Below, piece by piece: positions 6,675 to 14,363 of a stretch of 31,354 bases of DNA (position 1 is the stretch's first letter; the number at the start of each line of letters is the position of its first letter). Source of the DNA: a virus; the IMG/VR virus record IMGVR_UViG_3300042301_000459, positions 1 to 31,354 of that record. The stretch is one strand, 5' to 3'. Both the position numbers and the translations under genes were made by a program. Below the pieces are notes generated by a model, which searched no databases, had not been told where the DNA came from, and saw only the letters and a list, made by a program, of their open reading frames with translations.

Positions 6675-7202
6675 ATGGATAGTAAATGGTTATCTAAAGT
6701 AGCAGAACATCACAAAGAATACGTAAACATCGTACGTTCATGGGGTGAGTTAGATTATTGTGAAGACATAGTTCAAGAAACGTATCTTAAGTTATGGCGT
6801 TATACTACTGAGGAAAAGATAATTAATAACGGTAAAGTATCAAAGACTTATGTTTGGTATGCGCTACGTTCAGTTTATATGGAGTATGTCATAAAAAAAG
6901 GAAAGCTACAAAAAGTAGAACTAATTAACAACATAGAGTACACAACCGAAATAGAAGAAGCTGAAGCCTATGGTTTGGTACTTGAAAGAATAGATAGAGA
7001 GATAGATTCTTGGCACTACTTTGATACGTTACTGTTTAGGCATTACATATCAAGCGGTAAAAGCATGAGAGAAATAGCAAAGGACACTAACATAAGTTTA
7101 AGAACAATTTTTGATACTATTAAACAATGCAAGCTACGAATCAAAGAAAACGTAGGAGAAGATTGGGATGATTTTGCAAATAAAGATTACGAGAAAATAT
7201 GA
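6675..7202 (+). CDS. RNA polymerase sigma-70-like (ECF-type) factor
   Basis: A 175-residue protein of ECF sigma size. The N-terminal part has the region 2 core DYCEDIVQETYLKLWRY (residues 27-43), matching the D-x-AQ(D/E)-x-F-L-x-x-W pattern of sigma region 2. The C-terminal part has the region 4 helix-turn-helix SMREIAKDTNISLRTIFDTI (about 129-148) with a following recognition-type helix. It would bind host core RNA polymerase and direct it to other promoters. Its own promoter is host-type, and the gene sits just before terminase and the morphogenesis operon, which fits a middle or late transcription switch. It could also be a transcription regulator that kept the sigma fold; the target promoters are not proven. 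Confidence 0.75.
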   Translation: MDSKWLSKVAEHHKEYVNIVRSWGELDYCEDIVQETYLKLWRYTTEEKIINNGKVSKTYVWYALRSVYMEYVIKKGKLQKVELINNIEYTTEIEEAEAYGLVLERIDREIDSWHYFDTLLFRHYISSGKSMREIAKDTNISLRTIFDTIKQCKLRIKENVGEDWDDFANKDYEKI

Positions 7203-7378
7203 CAAAGAAACAAAAGAAAGAAGCCGTAAAAGAATTCCTATTGAATCAGTGGGAAGATACAGGTTCAAAGATGGTAGAATCAACTAAAGGAACTATCAAC
7301 TTAATTGACCAGCACTATCTAAGTGCGTTAATGATGAGTATTAAAATTCTAATAGACGAAAATGAAAAAGAGAACTAG
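7199..7378 (+). CDS. hypothetical protein, 59 aa
   Basis: A 59-residue frame coupled to the sigma-like gene by an ATGA overlap and overlapping the next gene by 17 bases. It is helical and charged (MTKKQKKEAVKEFLLNQWED). No motif is recognised. The double overlap is the main support that it is translated. Confidence 0.55.
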   Translation: MTKKQKKEAVKEFLLNQWEDTGSKMVESTKGTINLIDQHYLSALMMSIKILIDENEKEN

Positions 7379-7838
7379 AAGAACCAAAGAGCAAATAGCA
7401 ATAGACAACGCTAATAAACTTGCTGAAGAGATCAACCGTAAAGAAATAGAAGCACTTACTAAAGAAGTAGAAGAAGAAGTAAAAGCTGAATCAAAAGGAC
7501 TAGGAGATACAATAGAGAAAATAACGGAAGCAACAGGAATTAAAAGACTTGTTAAATTCATTGCAGGAGAAGACTGCGGATGCGAAGAAAGAAAGCTAAA
7601 GTTAAATAGATTGTTTCCATATCAAAAGCCTTTATGTCTAACAGAAGGAGAATACGAATACTTAACTAATTACTTTACAACTTGTGGAAACACGATTAAA
7701 GTAAGTCAACAAGAAGTACTACTAAAGATATTCAATAGAGTAATGAGAGACGGAAGAAAACCTACTTCATGTGCTGACTGTTGGAGAGAGATACACCTAA
7801 CACTAAAGAAAGTCTACAACGCATACGAAAGTAACTAA
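7362..7838 (+). CDS. conserved phage protein with four cysteines, 158 aa
   Basis: A 158-residue protein with a basic N-terminus, a Lys/Glu-rich helix to residue 45 and a core IEKITEATGIKRLVKFIAGE leading to DCGCEERK (C72, C74) and later SCADC (C137, C140). The four cysteines probably hold a metal. The pattern recurs in Bacteroidetes phages just upstream of terminase, without a known role. The location before the terminase genes suggests packaging or late gene control, which is context only. Confidence 0.7.
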   Translation: MKKRTRRTKEQIAIDNANKLAEEINRKEIEALTKEVEEEVKAESKGLGDTIEKITEATGIKRLVKFIAGEDCGCEERKLKLNRLFPYQKPLCLTEGEYEYLTNYFTTCGNTIKVSQQEVLLKIFNRVMRDGRKPTSCADCWREIHLTLKKVYNAYESN

Positions 7839-8021
7839 ATGAAATACTACATAGCTGTAATCAATCCAATACTTCACTCTAATGAATGGTCGACATTAAA
7901 AGCAACTCTTGTTAAGGCAGGTGTTGCTTATGTTGTTTATTACGATGAAAGTACTACATTGTTTGAAGTGAATGAAGTAACTAAAGAAGTATTTTATCAA
8001 ATGGTATACAGTGAGAATTAA
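7839..8021 (+). CDS. hypothetical protein, 60 aa
   Basis: A 60-residue protein that starts directly after the preceding stop. The sequence (MKYYIAVINPILHSNEW, then AYVVYYDESTTLFEVNEVTK) has alternating strands and a helix, like a small ferredoxin-like fold. No function is recognised. Confidence 0.6.
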   Translation: MKYYIAVINPILHSNEWSTLKATLVKAGVAYVVYYDESTTLFEVNEVTKEVFYQMVYSEN

Positions 8022-8043
8022 TTGATTAAACAAAACGAAAACA

Positions 8044-8319
8044 ATGGCAGGAAAAGGAGGAGCAATACCTGGAAATGGTAGAAAGTCAAAAGACGAAGAG
8101 AATAGAATAAGAGATTTAATGAAGCCACATTCTGAGGATGCAATCAGATGTTTAGTATCTATCATGAAAGATATTAAAGCACGTTCATCAGATAGAATAA
8201 GTGCATCTAAATTAATTATAGAATATACATACGGTAAGCCGAAAGAAACAATTGATAATAATCACACATTCTCAGGAGAAAACATAAAAGAACTTTTCAA
8301 AATTGATAGTACTAAATAG
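8044..8319 (+). CDS. terS: terminase small subunit-like protein
   Basis: A 91-residue basic protein beginning MAGKGGAIPGNGRKSKDEE, followed by a helical segment with RISASKLIIEYTYGKP near the C-terminal half. This start and the IEYTYGKPKE ending of the core match small terminase (DNA-recognition) proteins of Bacteroidetes phages. Small terminase binds the packaging site and stimulates the large subunit. It overlaps the next gene, the large terminase, by 17 bases, which is the strongest support. The protein is short for the family (often 120-180 residues). Confidence 0.75.
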   Translation: MAGKGGAIPGNGRKSKDEENRIRDLMKPHSEDAIRCLVSIMKDIKARSSDRISASKLIIEYTYGKPKETIDNNHTFSGENIKELFKIDSTK

Positions 8320-9508
8320 TAAATACAATTACTTAGGTTCAGATTCTCGTTACTTTATTGTAACAGGCGGTCGTGGTTCGTCTAAATCATTTAGTATAAC
8401 TACGTTCTTGTGTCTTTTAATGCGAGATAGTGGACACATTATACTATTCACTAGGTACACTTTAGTAAGTGCGTCTATATCAATTATTCCTGAGTTTATA
8501 GAGAAGATTGAAATGTTAGGTTTGATTGACGAGTTTCTAATCACAAAAGACGAGATTATAAACATTAAGTCAGGCAGTAAGATTATCTTCAAAGGAATCA
8601 AGACTTCAAGCGGAACACAAACGGCTAACTTGAAATCATTGCAAGGTGTTACTACGTGGGTGCTTGACGAAGCAGAAGAGTTAACAGATGAGGATACTTT
8701 CGATAAGATAGATTTATCCATTCGACATAAGACTAAGCAAAATAGAGTAATACTGATACTCAATCCAACAACGAAAGAGCACTTCATTTATAATAAGTTC
8801 TTTGAGAGTAAAGGAATCGAAGCAGGACAAACGCTAATAAAAGACGATACTACATACATACACACAACTTACTTAGACAACCTTAGTAACCTTTCTCCTT
8901 CGTTCATTAGTCAAGTAGAATACATTAAGAATCATAGACCTGAGAAGTTCAAGCATCAGATACTAGGTGGTTGGTTAGATAAAGCTGAAGGTGTTATATT
9001 TAGTAATTGGTCAATCGGAGAATTTAAAAACTGTGGTACTGTGGTATTCGGTCAGGATTTTGGATTTAGTAACGACCCTAGTACATTAGTTGAGACTTCA
9101 ATTGATAAGGCTAACAAAAAGATTTATCTAAGGTTACACTTTTACAAGGCAGGACTTACTACTTCAGATATTTACTTTTTAAACAATCAATATGCTGGGC
9201 AAAGTTTAATAGTTGCTGATAATGCAGAACCACGTTTAATAAGTGAGTTGAAAGCTAAAGGACTAAACATTACAGAAGCGGTCAAAGGTCAGGGAAGTGT
9301 TACGCTAGGAATTGCTTTACTCCAGGATTACGATTTGATAGTCTCAGAAGATAGCATCGACTTACACAAAGAACTAAATAATTATTCATGGTTAGAGAAG
9401 AAATCTAAAACACCATGCGATAATTATAATCACGCATTAGACGCTATTCGTTATGCAGTTACTTACCAACTAGAAAACCCTAATCGTGGAACATACGCAA
9501 TCTATTGA
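8303..9508 (+). CDS. terL: terminase large subunit
   Basis: A 401-residue packaging motor. The ATPase domain has Walker A GGRGSSKS (residues 22-29) and Walker B WVLDEAEEL (about 113-121), then a coupling motif-like ILNPTTKEHFIY. The C-terminal nuclease domain begins FGQDFGFSNDPST with the first metal-binding Asp, has VADNAEP in the middle and ends with NHALDAIRYAV, the last acidic residue. It cuts and pumps phage DNA into proheads through the portal. The start is TTG at 8303 inside the small-subunit gene; the first in-frame ATG is inside the ATPase domain, after Walker A, so a non-ATG start is required. The length is normal. Confidence 0.92.
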   Translation: MIVLNSKYNYLGSDSRYFIVTGGRGSSKSFSITTFLCLLMRDSGHIILFTRYTLVSASISIIPEFIEKIEMLGLIDEFLITKDEIINIKSGSKIIFKGIKTSSGTQTANLKSLQGVTTWVLDEAEELTDEDTFDKIDLSIRHKTKQNRVILILNPTTKEHFIYNKFFESKGIEAGQTLIKDDTTYIHTTYLDNLSNLSPSFISQVEYIKNHRPEKFKHQILGGWLDKAEGVIFSNWSIGEFKNCGTVVFGQDFGFSNDPSTLVETSIDKANKKIYLRLHFYKAGLTTSDIYFLNNQYAGQSLIVADNAEPRLISELKAKGLNITEAVKGQGSVTLGIALLQDYDLIVSEDSIDLHKELNNYSWLEKKSKTPCDNYNHALDAIRYAVTYQLENPNRGTYAIY

Positions 9509-9668
9509 CATACAAGAATACAAAGCAGTAGTACAAGCCTACATACTAGAAAGAACAGGTAAAAAGGTTACTATTGTATTTGATGACCTTATGAGGTTTA
9601 ATTTAGATTTTAAAATGCTTTGTCATGCTTATGATATTGCTGCTGCCTACTACAAAAACAAGAATTAA
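9486..9668 (+). CDS. hypothetical protein, 60 aa
   Basis: A 60-residue protein overlapping the end of the large terminase by 23 bases. The body (YKAVVQAYILERTGKKVTIV, then DIAAAYYKNK) is a helix-strand-helix with no known motif. It sits between packaging and tail genes and may be a small structural or assembly protein. The function is not recognised. Confidence 0.6.
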   Translation: MEHTQSIDIQEYKAVVQAYILERTGKKVTIVFDDLMRFNLDFKMLCHAYDIAAAYYKNKN

Positions 9669-9684
9669 TTGTTAAACAAATAGA

Positions 9685-10389
9685 ATGACACAAGAAATAC
9701 AAATACCAACTAAGTTAAGCGATGTTACACTAGAACAGTTTCAAGCGTTCAATAGAGTAACTGATGAAACAGATAACGAGGTGTTCATCTCACATAAGCT
9801 AATAGCAATCTTTTGTAAGATTAGAATGTCAGATGTTCTACGTATTAGACAAGTAGACTGTGAAGATATAGCAAACACTTTAAGATTGGTGTTAGAAGAA
9901 AAGAAAGACTTTGTACAGCGTTTTACTTTGGGTGGTAAAGAGTTTGGTTTTATTCCGAACTTAGAAGATATTTCAAGCGGAGAGTATGCAGATTTAGAAA
10001 CGTATATTTCTGATTGGTCAACAATGCACAAAGCACTAGCAGTATTATACAGACCTATTACTAAAACGAAAGGAGATAAGTACGAAATAGAACCTTACGA
10101 GGGTAGCGCAACTTACTCAGAAGTAATGCAGTACACGCCATTAAATATCGCTTTCGGAGCGTTGGTTTTTTTTTACCGTTTAAGCAACGAGTTACTAATA
10201 GCTTCCCTGAACTATTTGCAGAAGGAGATGGAAGTAATAGCTACGAAGCAAGCACGCAGTTCAGTAATAAATGGGGATGGTACAACAACTTCTATGCACT
10301 TGCTAAAGGAGACGCAACTAAGATTAAAGATGTTACAAAACTCGGACTATTTGAAGCCCTTACTTTCCTTACCTATGAAACAGAACTAA
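9685..10389 (+). CDS. tail assembly chaperone, zero-frame product (gpG-like)
   Basis: A 234-residue protein. The N-terminal ~160 residues contain FTLGGKEFGFIPNLEDISSG and WSTMHKALAVLYRPI, a pattern I associate with the protein placed before tape measure in Bacteroidetes phages. Residues 162-163 are encoded by a run of nine T (10166-10174), a T TTT TTT slip site. In this frame it ends FYRLSNELLIASLNYLQKEM then GDGTTTSMHLLKETQLRLK, which looks like real protein. Tail chaperones bind tape measure during tail assembly and often make two products by frameshift. It is the correct position (after terminase, before tail genes). A function as chaperone is inferred from context and the frameshift. Confidence 0.75.
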   Translation: MTQEIQIPTKLSDVTLEQFQAFNRVTDETDNEVFISHKLIAIFCKIRMSDVLRIRQVDCEDIANTLRLVLEEKKDFVQRFTLGGKEFGFIPNLEDISSGEYADLETYISDWSTMHKALAVLYRPITKTKGDKYEIEPYEGSATYSEVMQYTPLNIAFGALVFFYRLSNELLIASLNYLQKEMEVIATKQARSSVINGDGTTTSMHLLKETQLRLKMLQNSDYLKPLLSLPMKQN

Positions 10390-10406
10390 ATAGGATTCGT
10401 AAATGA
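9685..10406 (+). CDS. tail assembly chaperone, -1 frameshift product (gpGT-like)
   Basis: Read as 9685-10173 then 10173-10406, a -1 slip on the T run gives 240 residues that share the first 163 with the zero-frame product. The new 77-residue tail includes NSFPELFAEGDG and NKWGWYNNFYALAKGD, then VTKLGLFEALTFL, a tryptophan-rich helical pattern typical of the second part of tail chaperones. This frame is open from 10107 but has no ATG in it, so it cannot start on its own. Its TGA overlaps the next gene's ATG as ATGA, the coupling used across this genome. The alternative is an error in the count of T, but then the well-formed zero-frame tail would be unexplained. Confidence 0.7.
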
Positions 10407-10915
10407 AACAAGTAGAAGTACAAAGGGAGTTAGAATTATTCAAGAAGCGTGTTATTCAGCAGGCTAAGAGTAATCTTACACGAATGGGTAAAAACTCAAG
10501 CGGTGCTTTGCATAAAGGATTGAAAGGAGACTTAACGGTTTTTAAGAGTGGTAACTTTGGACTTGAGTTTGATTTAGGAAAGTATGGGGAGTTTCAGGAC
10601 AAAGGTGTAAGTGGAAAGAAACGAAAGTTTAACACACCATTTAGTTACAAGTCTAAGATGCCACCATCAAAAGTATTTGAGCAATGGGTAAAGAAAAAAG
10701 GTATAAAAGGACGAGATAATAAAGGCAGGTTTATAACAACTAAATCTTTAACTTATTTAATTGCACGAGGAATATTCAACAACGGTATAAAGCCTAGTTT
10801 ATTCTTTACAAAACCTTTCGAAAATGAGTACAAGAAACTGAGCGGTGATTTAGTAGAAGCGTTTGGTTTAGATATAGATGAATTTTTAAAATTTACAGTT
10901 AATGGCACTAGATAA
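10403..10915 (+). CDS. tail completion/neck protein (HK97 gp10-like)
   Basis: A 170-residue basic protein. It contains FDLGKYGEFQDKGVSGKKR and LIARGIFNNGIKPSLFFTKPF, which is the pattern of HK97 gp10-like and related neck or tail-completion proteins (a G-x-F-x-D-x-G core, then a hairpin, then a PFxxxYxxL helix). It would join the tail end to the head connector. The start is coupled to the -1 frame of the chaperone by ATGA and its end overlaps the next gene by 14 bases. Assignment is by pattern and place. Confidence 0.65.
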   Translation: MKQVEVQRELELFKKRVIQQAKSNLTRMGKNSSGALHKGLKGDLTVFKSGNFGLEFDLGKYGEFQDKGVSGKKRKFNTPFSYKSKMPPSKVFEQWVKKKGIKGRDNKGRFITTKSLTYLIARGIFNNGIKPSLFFTKPFENEYKKLSGDLVEAFGLDIDEFLKFTVNGTR

Positions 10916-11951
10916 AATATTAGCACGCTCCCCTTATTTCGTAACGGTTAACGGAGCATTAAACGATGAAATAACAGTTGAGTTATACATTTACAACGAA
11001 CCTGCAACTTCGCCAAGTGTACCAACGAAAGTACTTAGTAAGAAAATCTTTACAGGCACAAGTGTAAGTTTTAATATATCTCCTTACGTAAGGGAGTTTA
11101 TAGATGTGCAACCTGCTGCAACTGTAGACGCTCTTTATCCTAAAGCTAACAACGATTACTATTGTAGACTAAGATACAAAACATACATTAACGGAGCATT
11201 AGAAGACGATGAAACAGGTGGCTTTTGTTTTGATGGGTACGGTAACTTCGAGGAAGGTTATAATTTAAACTACTCTAATTTCTTTTTAAAGCCTTCAACA
11301 TATTATTTTTATAGTGGTTCAGCAGGTTTTAATGGTACTGTATCTTTTTACGCACGTGCTAACTGGTCAGCTAAGTATTCAGAAACGGGAACGGCAAATA
11401 CTACTACGGTTTCTTTGGGAACTGATGCAGCGATTAAGACTATCCATAGAACGTATTACACAACACTAGGAAACAAGTTAGAAATCTTTAATGCTTCAAA
11501 CGTATTAGAAGCGACATATTATTTTCTACCTAAAGACGAATGCAAATATACACCCGTAGCAGTTGACTTTATTAACAAGTACGGAATGCCACAGCGAGAG
11601 ATATTCTACAAGGCGTCTTACAAGAACTTCGAAGCAAATAGCACACCGTTTAAAGCAATGCCTTCAAGCGTAGATTACGATACTTCAAAAGCTATTAACA
11701 AGATAATGAATGTTAACGGTAAAGAGACAGTAAAAGTTAATACTGATTGGGTAAGTGAAGAGTACGCTGATACACTTCAAGAAATGCTGTTATCTGAAAA
11801 GATGAACATGGCTTTAGTAGTTAGTGGAGATTCTTATCCTTGCAAGTTACGCACTACTTCAATCGAGATGCACAAGCATATAAACCAAAAGCTAATTAAT
11901 TATACTTTAGAGTTTGAATTTGCCTTTGATAAACTTAACAACGTAATATGA
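10902..11951 (+). CDS. tail-associated structural protein, 349 aa
   Basis: A 349-residue beta-rich protein with repeats of Ile/Val/Tyr strands and Thr/Ser turns (PYFVTVNGALNDEITVELYI, SFNISPYVREFIDV). It has no signal peptide or enzyme motif. It is coupled to a 752-residue protein by ATGA and lies in the tail block, so a distal tail, tip or tail-sheath-like structural role is likely. Proteins of this shape recur in Bacteroidetes phages next to tape measure. I do not recognise a named family. Confidence 0.65.
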   Translation: MALDKILARSPYFVTVNGALNDEITVELYIYNEPATSPSVPTKVLSKKIFTGTSVSFNISPYVREFIDVQPAATVDALYPKANNDYYCRLRYKTYINGALEDDETGGFCFDGYGNFEEGYNLNYSNFFLKPSTYYFYSGSAGFNGTVSFYARANWSAKYSETGTANTTTVSLGTDAAIKTIHRTYYTTLGNKLEIFNASNVLEATYYFLPKDECKYTPVAVDFINKYGMPQREIFYKASYKNFEANSTPFKAMPSSVDYDTSKAINKIMNVNGKETVKVNTDWVSEEYADTLQEMLLSEKMNMALVVSGDSYPCKLRTTSIEMHKHINQKLINYTLEFEFAFDKLNNVI

Positions 11952-14206
11952 GAAGCGTACAAATATACGTTGAGAACCAACGCCTTGAATTATTTGCAGA
12001 TGAGACTATGACAGTTAACTCATCAACTCAAAACATTTACGATATTGCTTTAACGTTTACGGATATTTCTAGAACGTTTACAATACCAGCAACGCCACAC
12101 AATAACGCTATCTTTGAACACTACTATAACAATGACTTAGACACTGTAATAAACCACTCAAAGAGAAGGGATGCAAGAATAGAAATTGATTTAATACCTT
12201 TTAAAACGGGTCGCATTCAATTAGAAAAGTCAGCGGTTAAAAATGGTAATGCTGATTACTATACGGTAACTTTCTTTGGTGACTTTGTAAGTTTAAAGGA
12301 TGTAATCTTAGAAGATAAACTAAAAGATTTAGACTATTCAACTATCAACCACGAATACACAGGAGACGAGATTAAAGATAGGATAACAAATTATGATGAC
12401 AACATTCAATATCCTTTAATTACTTCGGGTCGTGTTTGGCAGTATGGAGATTCTACCACAAACGATATTAGTATAACGGGTGGAGCGATTGAGTATAGTG
12501 AGTTGTTTCCTGCTGTTTCTTACAAAGCAATTTTAGGACTAATAGAAGATAAGTACGGCGTTACTTTTACGGGTTCATTTCTTACTACTTCGCCACGTTT
12601 CTCAAATGCTTTTTTATGGTATAAGAACAAAGAGAAGTTAACTTTTTACAGTGAGCCTTCATTAGTTGCTTTTGCAGGTACAAGTGGAACACCTGTTTAT
12701 AATAACGAGGTGCTAGTTCAGTACGTAGAGCCTAGTTCACTTTTAACGGGTTCTTATGATACAGCATTGGCTATAAGTCATTTTGTGCAAATAGAAATTA
12801 ATACTTCTTATACGGGCGGTTATATTGTTGACGTTTACAAAAATGGAATCTTAGTAAATTCTATTAATGGAATAGGTACAAGCGGTTATAGTGTTTCATT
12901 AACTGCAAATGACATAGGACTAAATGATACGTATTATTTTAAAGTACGTGCTGAGGCTTCTATGGTATTTGATGCTGATGTAACTCACAAGTTAACTTAT
13001 ACTTTAGTTAATATTGGTGTTTCATCTTTAGGAGTTGAAGATATTACTACGGATAACTCAGGAACAATAACAACTACTGCAAATATCGACCTTTCAAGTT
13101 TAGCACCTGACATGAAAGTACTAGATTTAATTTCAGGAATGTTTAGGCAGTTCAACTTAGTTTGTTATGGCGATGGCGTTAACACCTATCGAATAGAGCC
13201 TTTAGAAGAGTTTTATAATTCGGGCGTGCCTTATGATATTACTAAGCACGTTTCAAGCGAGGTAGTAGAAGTAAATCGACCTGCATTATTTAATAACATA
13301 TCTTTCGAGTACGAGAAGTCTTTAAGTTTCATGAATATGGAATTTTACGATTTATTTGCACGTGAGTACGGAAGCCTTAGAAATACATTCGGTTACGATG
13401 GTGGAGATTATACTATAAAGTTACCGTTTGAAAGTTTACTATTTAACAAGTTCACAGGAACAAATATACAGGTTGGTTATTGTCTAGGCACTGAGCCTGA
13501 ATATAAAAACTATGTACCTAAACCCGTATCACTTTACAGAAATGAAAGGGTAGGTATTGGAACAGGTGCAAATTTAAAATTTGATAACGGAACAACTGTT
13601 TCTAGTATTACAAATTACGTACCATTTGGTCAAGATACTGTAGATTCAGATATAAACTATTCTTTGAACTTTAACAGCGATATTTCATCTTACACTTTAG
13701 AGATTGAAAACAATTCTTTGTACAAGATGTACTATCAAAACTATCTTATTAATTTATTCAATCCTAAGACACGTTTAGTAAGTGTCAATACTATTTTACC
13801 ATTAAGTATATTAGAGTCGCTTAGATTAAAGGATTCTATTATCATACGTGAAAAGAAGTACATTATTAACGATATGACTACTAACTTAATCACTGGCGAA
13901 GTAAAGTTTAATCTTATATCGAATTGGAGACCAACGCTAGATTTTGGAGCGGTGTATAATATTACTATTAGAGCGCAAACTTTGTATTATACTACTGAGA
14001 TACCTGATGGAATTACTTTGACTTTGGGAAGCCCTTACGAAACTGCATTTGCTACACCAAGTGCTACTACATTAAACGCAGGAGATACTTTAACGTTTAG
14101 TGTACCTGTAAACTTTGGTTCAGCAAGAACAAATACTTTTCCTGTAACGGTATCAAGTAACGGAACAACAATTTCTACACAGTTTATAATTATTAATCAA
14201 CAGTAA
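11948..14206 (+). CDS. large tail structural protein, 752 aa (tail tip/baseplate-like)
   Basis: A 752-residue protein. It opens with RSVQIYVENQRLELFADETM and DIALTFTDISRTFTIPATPH, a start often found in Bacteroidetes phage tail-tip or distal-tail proteins. The middle holds a helix-rich domain near LDLISGMFRQFNLVCYGDGV and a beta domain with EKKYIINDMTTNLITGEVKF. The last ~90 residues are a Ser/Thr-rich immunoglobulin-like domain. It has no catalytic motif. By size and place, directly before tape measure, it fits the baseplate hub or tail-associated protein that contacts the host. The role is inferred. Confidence 0.6.
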   Translation: MRSVQIYVENQRLELFADETMTVNSSTQNIYDIALTFTDISRTFTIPATPHNNAIFEHYYNNDLDTVINHSKRRDARIEIDLIPFKTGRIQLEKSAVKNGNADYYTVTFFGDFVSLKDVILEDKLKDLDYSTINHEYTGDEIKDRITNYDDNIQYPLITSGRVWQYGDSTTNDISITGGAIEYSELFPAVSYKAILGLIEDKYGVTFTGSFLTTSPRFSNAFLWYKNKEKLTFYSEPSLVAFAGTSGTPVYNNEVLVQYVEPSSLLTGSYDTALAISHFVQIEINTSYTGGYIVDVYKNGILVNSINGIGTSGYSVSLTANDIGLNDTYYFKVRAEASMVFDADVTHKLTYTLVNIGVSSLGVEDITTDNSGTITTTANIDLSSLAPDMKVLDLISGMFRQFNLVCYGDGVNTYRIEPLEEFYNSGVPYDITKHVSSEVVEVNRPALFNNISFEYEKSLSFMNMEFYDLFAREYGSLRNTFGYDGGDYTIKLPFESLLFNKFTGTNIQVGYCLGTEPEYKNYVPKPVSLYRNERVGIGTGANLKFDNGTTVSSITNYVPFGQDTVDSDINYSLNFNSDISSYTLEIENNSLYKMYYQNYLINLFNPKTRLVSVNTILPLSILESLRLKDSIIIREKKYIINDMTTNLITGEVKFNLISNWRPTLDFGAVYNITIRAQTLYYTTEIPDGITLTLGSPYETAFATPSATTLNAGDTLTFSVPVNFGSARTNTFPVTVSSNGTTISTQFIIINQQ

Positions 14207-14207
14207 T

Positions 14208-14363
14208 ATGATAAAAAATATTTTACAGATGCTTACGATAGATGACTTTAATAGAGAGTCTGAATTTATCGACATTGCAAAAGGTAGAAATGAAATACCT
14301 AAGACATTCAACAAAGCCTATAAACAAACAAAAAGAAAATACGCATGGAAAAAAAGACCGTAA
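14208..14363 (+). CDS. 51-aa basic small protein
   Basis: An ATG two bases after the 752-residue protein opens a 51-residue frame that overlaps tape measure by 19 bases. It begins MIKNILQMLTIDDFNRESEF and becomes very basic and aromatic (KAYKQTKRKYAWKKRP). It is in the position where phages may encode a short structural or assembly protein. No family is recognised. Confidence 0.5.
   Translation: MIKNILQMLTIDDFNRESEFIDIAKGRNEIPKTFNKAYKQTKRKYAWKKRP

Noticed and set aside
8350-8787. Antisense 145-residue ORF in terminase, and similar minus-strand ORFs elsewhere
   Set aside because: All lie opposite well-supported + strand genes with clear motifs, have no leader or promoter, and read as shadow translations.
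10166-10174. Sequencing error in the T run splitting one gene
   Set aside because: Possible, but both frames encode convincing protein, the -1 frame has no start codon, and T-run slippage is the known mechanism in tail chaperones. Kept as the alternative.
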